This document shows positions 55,390 through 64,000 of a stretch of 64,000 nt of DNA, piece after piece; within the stretch, counting starts at the first letter, position 1, and each line of letters opens with the position of its first letter. Made by a program: the position numbers and the translations under genes. Where the stretch lies: positions 49,687,813 to 49,751,812 of the forward strand of contig OY998176.1 in the NCBI GenBank assembly GCA_963921935.1, read 5' to 3'. Below the pieces are notes generated by a model that worked only from the letters and a program-made list of their open reading frames with translations, was not told the DNA's origin and ran no database searches. The stretch is from Galeruca laticollis (lineage: Eukaryota; Arthropoda; Insecta; Coleoptera; Chrysomelidae).

Positions 55390-58300
55390 TTTGGTTTGTT
55401 ATATGGTTTTTTAGAACTAGCTTTACCGTTCTTTTTCGGAATGAATTTCTAAAAAAAAAGCTGTCTATCCCCAAAAATCTCGTCACGAGAGGAGTCTGCG
55501 ATGAACACTTGAGCGAATCAGTTCTGATTTTCTTAGGTCTCAACGCTAGTTATCGTGTCGTTCTTACCGCTATCGATGATTGAGTCTGCAAGGAATACTT
55601 GACTGAGGTAGTTGCTAAGTTCCGAGAGTGTCAACTCTATCCACGTGTCGTATTTATCGTTATTAAGATATCGTATCGTATTGTACAAAAGTACCGATAT
55701 TACCTGTGCTTAGTCGGCGAAATAAAATTACCGGAGTATCTGTTTATTGTGCTTATTACCGACATTAAGTTACCGAAGAATACCGAGTGTCTGTGATTTG
55801 TACCATCACGCGGTGAGAGTACATTACTTATTACAAGTACTGTCCTAAAGTTTTAAATCGAGAAACCACGGCTCCGGCGTTGATGCAAGTGTCATCACCT
55901 GTATAGTATTGTGGTGATTGGCTGGAGACTGTTGGACTCAGGTATCATTAAATATTATTTTGTATCTCTCCTACCTGGAGTAAATCGCACCTTTTCTTAG
56001 TAGATGGTAAAAAGACTAATTTAGTGTCACGCCATGTCTTTAGCGAAAGAACAATACGGTATCAGAACTATTTTATTATGATAACGAGTTTATTTATTAC
56101 CAATATTGACATTGTTTTAAAGAACGTTTTATGCTGTTTCATAGAATAACTGTTAAGAAATTTGGCGTGCACGCTCAATCTAGATTACATTATTTTTCGA
56201 TCCCTTATATTGACGTAACTTCCACAAAGCCTATGTGTTTTTTTTGTTTTCGAGTAATTCAGTAATATAATATTATCCTACATTTTCTTTTGTGAATAAA
56301 CGGAAAATAATTTCATTAATAAACTAATTTTTTAGTTCGCAAACTCCGCGCGACATTTATCGTTTGTGTATTTTTATAATTTTAATTTGTATTTTTGTTG
56401 TTCCTTGGAGACCATTTATTCCTCGAACAATTACCGTATGACTTGCCGTATAGTGTTGAGTGATAATTTGTTTTATTGTTTTTATGTATATATTAATTTT
56501 TTTGCGGTACCCGGTTATTCATGTACCCATATTGTAAAATGTTTGATGTTCTGTTCACTGACGCTGGTCAAACATGTTAATAAACTGGTTAACATAATAA
56601 ACACGTCTTAGTGAGTATTTCCCTAACTTCCACAGACATATTACCGAAAATACCTAATTTTTTATAATTTCTCTCGCTTATCGCTGTTTTTGAAATTTTT
56701 CCTGTGAATTGAAATTTCTGGCGCCCTTTAATTACCTTTCCGGTTGATTAAATTTCATAAAATAAACCCACGACTCTTAGCTCTCCAACCAAAACAAGTT
56801 GTCGTTCGCATACGTCTTAATTGTTTATCACCCAGTATCGTTCCAAATAATAATATTTCACTAGGTCATCTTGGTTCGATCCAAGGAAACTTTGGAAAAA
56901 GTTGTACCGAACAGTTAAGACAATGGCGCCCCACGCCCAACACTTTATTGCGCTCTCGGCGGAACTCTTTGCGGTAGAAGGGGGGCGATATGAAGAGGGC
57001 TGAGACGAAAAAAAACGAGGATAAAGGTAACTTTCTTTTCAACCGGGGGATAGCAATATTTTCCCGAGGTGGTTTAGACAACCTTGAATTGTTTGAATGA
57101 GTAGCCTGCTCGTGGGACTGACAGGAACAAACTTTTGGGGCAGAAGAGGGAGCGATAGTGGTGTTATTTTCAGCGAGTTTCCTACAGAGCTAGATCAGTT
57201 GCGAAACACTAGCGATATCATGAAGAGCCCGCTGTTGACTGTATTCCGGCAAAAAATTTTTTCTGAGATACCGGACTTTGATAGCCTCAGCGGGAGTATT
57301 CGTTAATCGATTAAACAGAACCTCTAAATGGGCCCAAAAGATAAGAGCTGTTTCAGATTTTTTTTGGGGTCTCAATTTTATTTTTTCCCAAACTTCGTCG
57401 TCGTAATGGGGGAGTAAGAAATTAACTTTAATTTCGCGGACAAAACTATCCCAGTCAGGAATGTCTTTGCGGGCACTATGAAACCAAACCTGCGCGTTAC
57501 CGTTAAGTAGTTCGGTAACTGATTTAAATAAAGTGGGGTTGTCTACGGAACGGGATTCACAAAGTTCGTCGATTCTTTCTAGAAATGGGAAAACTTGATT
57601 CGATTCTCCGTTAAACTTTCCATGCCAGTCAGCAAGGCAATGTTTATTGACATAGGTCACACTCAGCGCGGCGATGTTTACAACCGGTACAGACGATGTC
57701 GTTGAGGCGGCGTCGTCATGCGAGCTTGTCGGTAATAGACGGGACGATAAATCTTCTAACTTTAAACATGTTGCGCAAAGTTCATTTTTACTTTTAATTT
57801 TAACCGGGTCGGTAATATCAATCCTTAGTCTATCTGCACGACCAGATAAATGAGCGATTCTCGACGATAGTCTTTTGTACACCGAATCACTACTCGTTCC
57901 TTCGAAATCTGATATTTGCGAGGTAATGGACTCAATTGTTTTTGTTATCTCATCTATTTCCTGATTATAGGACGTAGAGTAAGCCGATAAATCAATTTTA
58001 CAGCCGAACGCATATTTTTCTTTATCGATAATTTTCTTTAGCATTTTACATTTATCCGCTAAGGGACGTTCCGTAAAAATGCTTCTTATCGCCAACTCAT
58101 AGTTTACTTCTTCTACGAGTAGGTGATTGACTTCAAAACGATCCATATTTGACACAATTCGACTAGATTATTTATCTTTAAACGTTAACCTTTACTTTCC
58201 TATGATTTCGTAAATTGCGTGAGTCACTTGTATACTTCCACAGGCACGGGATGGTGAGATCTATTAAAAATTTGCAACAAAATACAAATTTTCGACACGG

Positions 58301-59835
58301 AAATAAATGATCAAAGCCTCACGTTGTTAGGCGCCATTGTGGTACCGTCTTAACTGTTCGGTATAACTTTTTCCAAAGTTTCCTTGGATGGAACCAAGAT
58401 GACCTAGTGAAGTACTATTATTTGGAACGGTACTGGGCGATAAACAATTAAGATGTATGCGAACGGCACTCTTGTTTTGGTTGGAGAGCTAACAGTTGTA
58501 TGTTTATTTTATGAAAGTTAATTAACCGGAAAGGTAATTAACGGGAGCAAGAAATTTTAATTCACAGGAAAAATTTCAAAAACTGCGAAAAGCGAAATAC
58601 TCACCAAGACGCGTTTATTATGTTAACCAGTTTATTAACATGTTTGACCAGCGTCAGTGAAGAGAACATCAGAAAATTTACAATATGGGTACATGCATAA
58701 CCGGGTACCGCAAAAAAAATTAATATATACATAAAAACAATAAAACAAATTATCACTCAACACTACACGGCGAGTCATACGGTAATTGTTGGAGGAATAA
58801 ATAGTCTCCAAGGAACAACAAAAATACAAAGCAAAATTATAAAAATACACAAACGATAAAAGTCACGCGGAGATTGCGAACTAAAAAATTAGTTTATTAA
58901 TGAAATAATTTTCCGTTAATTCAAAAAAGAAAATGTAGGGTAATATTATATTACTGAATTACTCGAAAACAAAAAAACAAATAGGCTTTGTGGAAGTTAC
59001 GTCAATATAAGGGAACGGAAAATAATTTAATCTAGATTGAGCGTGCACGCCGAATTTCTTAACAGTTATTCTATAAAACAGCATAAACCATAAAACGTTC
59101 TTTAAAACAATGTCAATATTGGTAATAAATAAACTCGTTATCATAATAAAATAGTTCTGATACCGTATTGTTCTTTCGCTAAAGAGGCGTGACACTAAAT
59201 TAGTCTTTTCACCATCTACTAAGAAAAGGTGCGATTTACTCCAGGTAGGAGAGATACAAAATAATATTAACCGATACCTGAGTCCAACGGTCTCCAGCCA
59301 ATCACCACAATACTATTCAGGTGATGACACTTGCATCAACGCCGGGGGCGTGTTTTCTCGATTAGGTCGATTTAAAATTAATGACAGTACTTTTAATAAG
59401 TAATCTACTGTCACCGCGTGATGGAACAAGTCACAGACACTCGGTATTCTTCGGTAACTTAATGTCGGTAATAAGCACAATAAACGGATACATCGGTAAT
59501 TTTATTTCGCCGACTAAGCACAGGTAATATCGGTACTTTTGTACGATACGATATCTTAATAACGATATATAGGACACGTGGATAGAGTTGACACTCTCGG
59601 AATTTTACAACTACCTCAGTCAAGTATTCGTCGCAGACTCAATCCTCGATAGCGGTAAGAACGGCACGATAACTAGCGTTGAGACCCTAAGAAAATCACA
59701 ACTGATTTGCTCAAGTATTCATCGCAGACTCCTCTCGTGACGAGATTTTTGGGGATAGGCAGCTTTTTTTAGAAATTCTTTCCGAAAAATAACGGTAAAG
59801 CTAGTTATAAAAAAACCATATAATAAACCATATAA
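55390..59835. mobile_element. retroelement with ~1.5-kb LTR-like arms in inverted orientation
   Basis: The arms 55390-56922 and 58338-59835 are inverted copies over about 1.5 kb; for example GAACTAGCTTTACCGTTCTT at 55416 matches the complement near 59805. Each arm ends towards the centre in a word like AAGACAATGGCGCC, where TGGCGCC looks like a primer-binding site. The sequence after it differs between arms, so each arm looks like a 5' LTR facing the other. A gag ORF on the minus strand follows the right arm. LTRs normally lie in the same orientation. Confidence 0.8.
57010..58155 (-). CDS. retroelement Gag protein
   Basis: A 321-codon ORF (58155-57190) begins MSNMDRFEVNHLLVEEVNYE about 180 bases after the presumed primer-binding site, as expected for gag. 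A coiled-coil-like N-terminal part is followed by a capsid-like segment: WHGKFNGESNQVFPFLERID, WFHSARKDIPDWDSFVREIK, NFLLPHYDDEVWEKI and FWAHLEVLFNRLTNTP, the pattern of Ty3/gypsy retrotransposon gag. A TAG stops it after SVSQLI, but the same frame continues with LCRKLAENNTTIAPSS to about 57010, so the stop probably replaces a sense codon. No zinc knuckle, protease or polymerase follows: the opposite LTR-like arm begins instead. Confidence 0.75.
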
Positions 59836-59839
59836 AAAG

Positions 59840-62120
59840 AATCGAGGCCATAAATTCACCAATTACGATGTCTACCCAGAATTTCGTAAAAAGTACCTTT
59901 TTGTCGGAGGCGATACTAAAAACTATTGTTTGCACATCGCACATTTCTTTTAGAGACGGTATTAAAATTCTTGTATATTCAATTGTTACTTACTTGAATT
60001 GAAAATCAAGATTTAGGCATAACAAACCTTTTCGACGTCCAGAGATATATTGTTCCTAATTTTTTTTATTTTTATTGGTCATATAAAACGATATCCTACA
60101 CAGCTCGAAGAAAATATTGTTACGCCAGGGCAAACTGGGATAGAAATTAATCGATTTCGTAGGGCGAAATATAAGGAACATAAAAACGTTACATTCTCCA
60201 TCTTCCTCTTGCTCTTCTTCCACTTCATTGTTGAGTACATCCTTGTAGTAGTGAACATTCTCTACAGTGTACCCCATGTCATGCAGCTAGTGGATGGAAT
60301 TACTTGTATATTTTTTCCAAGTTTTTTAATGTCAAGCCTTGTTGCAAAATTATATTCTCGCATATTGGTTGACTGGAATAGTATGTTATTCCTATACGTC
60401 CAGTAGGAGCGATTGTCACGCGCCTTGCTTCACTAATTTTAATATCTTTCTTGGTTTTTAAGTTTAGTTCGGAAGAAATTAAAAACGTTCACGATAGTTA
60501 CTGGAAAATGACAAGTGCAATTAGTCAAATCATCTTTATTTGCACTTATATCACTGTAGCTGACACTCAAAGACACCGACCAAATCAAGGTGCTTCGACA
60601 AGAAGTGAAAAAAACAAAATTATAAAGTGTGTTGTTTAAAGCAAGAGAGGAAATACTTCAATATGTCGTGCCAGTTTTCTAAGCATACTTAATATTAGCA
60701 AAAAAATTGGAGCATGCAGCTGAAGTGAAAGGAAGTTCAGGGCAAACAACTCGTGAGACAAGAGGGGGATGCAAAATTAATGAGACCATGCAACAGTTAT
60801 AAAATAAAATTATCAATCATGTCAAGAAATTTAAATGCCATTACATTGGGGTCGTAGAGGCGCACCGAATAGAAATTATCTTGAGTTGAGCGTGGTCAAA
60901 ATGTGGAAACTATTTTGTTCAGAAAATCCTTTACTTGAAAATCAACTAGCATGCACGTATGTATTGTATCACGAGGTAAAATAGTAAATTTAATCTTCGA
61001 TTTAGGAATGTCGCAATGGATAGGTGTAGTGGTTGAATAACATTTGCTAACAAGTTTAAAGCGTGATAAAGCAGTGAATAAAGTTTTGGTAGTTGAGCCG
61101 AGCAAAAGCATTCTTTCAACACTTCAACTAAAAGCCAAATAATTTCATAACAATAAACTTTGACCTTTTTCAAAACCAACCTCTTCCAAGAACTCAAATT
61201 GGACAGCCTTATTTCAAGATGCAAATTTGGTAGTATCTCCTTGGAATTATTATATGCGACCAAAATAAGGCCCTTAACTACAACACTGTTCACTTTAATC
61301 GATGGCTGGAATCTGATGGAGGAAGAGAGAAATTGATTCCTGTTTGTGGCATTTTTCCAGAAAATTATGATTCCGACTGGTGTAAAAAATGTGAGAATAT
61401 TTTCAGTCAGTTGTGGTGAACAAAACCAAAATTATTTGGTTTTGTGACGATTTACCACGATTGCTGCAAACTATGGGATACAAATTGAATGGTTCTTCCC
61501 TATACGAGGACATTCTTACATGCTAGCTGACGGATCCTTTGGTATAGTTGAAAAAGAACTGCGGAAAGTTGAATCTACACTATTTCCGCATGAGTATGAT
61601 GATGTTGTTATGAAAATTGGTACATTAAATATTCTAAGCACTACAGCTTGGAAATGGACTGTATTAGAAAAATGCCTTGCAGTTGGGGAATCGTCAAGAA
61701 ACATAATGATTTTAATTTAAAGGAACTTACCAAAAGATAATGGTTTGTGAAAAAATCACTAGCTTCAACGATCAATTGTTTTCTTTAAGTTTGAATTATT
61801 AATCCTTGAATTTTTATAGATAAATAAGAGGGTGGCGCAAACAAATATAATTAATGAACATTTTCATTGGTTAAATTGGCATACTACTTGTCAAAAGTCT
61901 TTAAAAACCAAGAAAGATATTAAAATTAGTAAAGTAAGGCGCGTGACAATCGCCCCTACTGGACGCATAGTAATAAGCACCTGCTATTCCGGTCAACCAA
62001 TACGTGAGCTTACAATTTTGAAGTGCGGCTTAACATTAAAAAACTTGGAAAAAATAACGATGTGAAGGAACTGCTTCTTGCGATACTATTGGAGAACCCA
62101 CTAACTGATTGACTGTTTTT
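59840..62120. pseudogene. unclassified transposon-type relic with inverted pieces
   Basis: Plus-strand pieces include FPIRGHSYMLADGSFGIVEK with ELRKVESTLFPHEYDD (61490-61720) and KTKKDIKISKVRRVTIAPTG then LTLKNLEKI (61895-62065). The last piece has an inverted copy at 60310-60465, whose minus strand continues SRKMENV-like sequence towards 60060. The RGHS...FG..E..LRK...PHEY pattern is known from abundant uncharacterised transposon proteins of insects, recalled rather than searched. All pieces have stops or frame changes. Part of the katanin intron. Confidence 0.5.
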
Positions 62121-62461
62121 ACAAATTTATTTCAAGTGCAACGTCCCGTTTAATGCAATTATTGACTATTATAGTGACATTTCCGAACGAGGGCTAATTT
62201 TGGTGGATAATGATAATTTTTGCCTACCCTAACGTGAGTAGCACTGCACGCCATTGGTGGGAAGCAAGAACAGAAAAAAAGGACAAAGTGGTACATAGAA
62301 CCAAGACATAACAAAAATATTGCAAAAATATGAAAAAAATAGTGACAGGAGGCCAGACAAATGGTCAATAACACAAAAAATAGAAATAATAAGATGGATA
62401 AGAACCCTTAACACCTAACGGTAAAGAGGATGAAGTTTTATTCAAATTAATATATATTTAC

Positions 62462-62727
62462 CGGTAAGAAGTCGTCTAAATCCAAACCGACAGGTCTGTC
62501 AAGTGATACAGGTATGAACTGGTCACTATTCTCAACGCCATGTTCTTCAGGATTCGCACTTACTGAACTAACGTATATGTCGACTTGCGGTAGAGTCGTC
62601 GATTTTACGACTGTACTTCTGGCACTATTGAAATTAGGTATTTTTGAAACATTAGGAACACTGGTGGAATTACGACTAGGTTTTGAGAAGGAGTTCTTCC
62701 GGGACGACGTTCTTGATGATAAGGAAC
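62462..62727 (-). CDS. KATNB1: katanin p80 (KATNB1), linker exon
   Basis: A 266-base exon lies between acceptor TTTTTTAG and donor GTAAAT. It encodes a Ser/Asn-rich linker (SLSSRTSSRKNSFSKPSRNS), then LPQVDIYVSSVSANPEEHG and SDQFIPVSLDRPVGLDLDDF, ending LP in phase 0. The next exon (50911) opens with KNYGSTGF in phase 0, giving DDFLP-KNYG across an 11,550-bp intron. This is the region between the WD40 propeller and the con80 domain of katanin p80. It needs one base from an upstream exon, and the WD40 exons must lie beyond position 64000. Confidence 0.88.
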
Positions 62728-63169
62728 CTAAAAAATAAATCAAGCTGAGAAATGTTGACACAATTTGAATTAAAAAAATATATAATGCTTCAGTCGATTA
62801 AACTTTCAAATAATCACTGTTTTTAATGGTTAGACTTGGAGCGACTATTCTTAAAATCTTTTGAATCGGGTGAGCTAGGTGCCTCAAACGACATTTTTTA
62901 AATTTGGCTTGGTAAGGTCACATAATACCTTTATAATAGAAATGACAATCCCCATGAAACATTCATTAAAATACATTGCTCACATTGTATGACTCTTAGA
63001 TACTCTTGTATTGAACACATTCGTGGTTTTAATTGACCTACATTATGATGTTTTGAAAATTTGATTTGATAAGACCCAACGTTATCAATTGGATGTATGT
63101 AAATATTTTCTTGAATAAATGTTCTTGATTTTCGGTCTATTTTAATAAACGTCCTGTATTTTATAAAGA

Positions 63170-63790
63170 TAGTTTTTCACATTTCGGCTCAACTTTAGCC
63201 TTACTTCAATGTACACCCCTTGGCGACCCCTACACCGCTCTATATGACTTTTCCATTATTGAAAGCAGTGCTGAAAGTTCTCTTCTGTCAGCTGGTTGAG
63301 AAGCTCTGTCACATTCGTTTTAACTGCTTCCACACTAAAAAACCACGATTCATCACGTCTTCACATTGTCTAATAAATCTGGATAAGTAGCAATGTTGTT
63401 TAGGATGATTAGTACTAATATTGTGTCTTGCTTCCTTTTGCTTTGGAGTAAAGAGTTTCGGCACCATTTTTGTGCAAACCTACCGCATGTTAAACGATAT
63501 TTGCAAAATCTGTCAAACACTATCTATGTCGATTCCTACCATTTCTGCAAGCTCTCAGATACTCAGATGATGATTAATTTACAAATTGTTGTCCTGTCCG
63601 TTTTTTATGTTGAGGGCTGTCCTGGGCGCCGATCGTCTTTGGTCAATCCACGCTCTTCTTTAAACCGTTTAAACCACTTCAAAACATGTGTGCGGGATTA
63701 ACATTAATCCTCGTAGACTTCTTTAGGCCTGATTGGACCGATCACAATCATGCAGATTTCGATCATGCGACGAAGATCGTGCCCATAATT
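63170..63790 (-). pseudogene. mariner (Mos1-type) transposase relic
   Basis: On the minus strand, in broken frames: IDQRRSAPRTALNI, ELAEMVGIDIDSV, VCTKMVPKLFTPKQKEARHN (the end of the helix-turn-helix region before the first catalytic block in mariner/SETMAR-type transposases) and, at 63340-63240, VEAVKTNVTELLNQLTEENF followed by QHCF, the usual C-terminal segment. The catalytic middle appears deleted. It lies upstream of the katanin linker exon, in an intron. Confidence 0.65.
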
Positions 63791-64000
63791 GCAAACGCGT
63801 ATGTGTTCACTGGCACGATTTCAGTCAGGTAACATTAGTGATGTAAAGAAAGTACCTACCCGTTATAAATTAACGGATATTTCTCCAATACCCAAAGTTC
63901 AGATTCCTTGTTGTTCGAAATACTCGTTACTTTTGGCTCAGAATAAAATGATAACCTAACCAGACAAAATAGCCGGTCACAAACACATCCTCTGTCGGCA

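Overview
The window is eukaryotic, AT-rich, intron-containing DNA, almost certainly from an insect. The evidence is a katanin p80 gene with GT-AG introns, an exon that reads as insect Src64B, and insect-type repeats: Penelope-like elements, DD41D mariner relatives, P, pogo, piggyBac, R1/I-type and CR1/Jockey-type non-LTR elements and Ty3/gypsy. A beetle or another insect with a repeat-swollen genome is plausible, but the order cannot be fixed from sequence alone. Only two host genes are supported. Three minus-strand exons (62462-62727, 50670-50911, 50538-50612) belong to katanin p80 (KATNB1); their phases match across an 11.55-kb intron. One plus-strand exon (31485-31738) encodes most of the SH2 domain of a Src64B-type tyrosine kinase and stands alone. 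Everything else is a stack of nested mobile elements in different states of decay.

Layout. 0.4-1.4 kb: Penelope-like (PLE) relic between inverted arms. 1.6-4.6 kb: CR1/Jockey-like non-LTR relic. 4.8-5.5 kb: RTE 3' end. 5.5-6.7 kb: truncated PLE. 6.7-10.9 kb: 4.2-kb DNA element with long terminal inverted repeats (TIRs) and a decayed PIN/XPG-like protein. 10.9-13.3 kb: piggyBac relic split by an R1/I-type element, then a histone H2A pseudogene. 13.9-16.6 kb: a pogo element with an intact 612-aa transposase and matching TIRs, the freshest element here. 17.3-18.9 kb: I-type and mariner relics. 18.96-21.67 kb: DD41D element A. 22.7-25.6 kb: PLE pieces, palindromic modules with tRNA-like sequence, and recombinase-like fragments. 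25.7-28.4 kb: DD41D element B with 0.84-kb TIRs.

29.4-32.8 kb: an R1/I-type retrotransposon whose two halves flank the Src64B exon. 32.8-35.6 kb: a P-element relic that keeps a THAP exon and introns. 35.6-38.0 kb: a nearly full-length PLE abutting a hAT C-terminal ORF. 41.8-47.1 kb: DD41D element C, interrupted by a 4.28-kb unclassified element with a 7-bp target duplication that itself holds a Tc1-type element. 47.1-50.1 kb: gypsy integrase relic and a second PLE family. 50.5-62.7 kb: the katanin exons, whose long intron holds a deleted gypsy element (51.1-54.4 kb), a gag-bearing retroelement between LTR-like arms in inverted orientation (55.4-59.8 kb) and an unclassified transposon-type relic (60-62 kb). 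63.2-63.8 kb: mariner relic.

The genes do not form a pathway. The coherent story is insertion on insertion within and around host introns. The points most worth following are the Src exon lodged in a retrotransposon, the 4.28-kb element, the TIRs that have grown into transposase coding sequence, and the repeated palindrome/tRNA-like modules.
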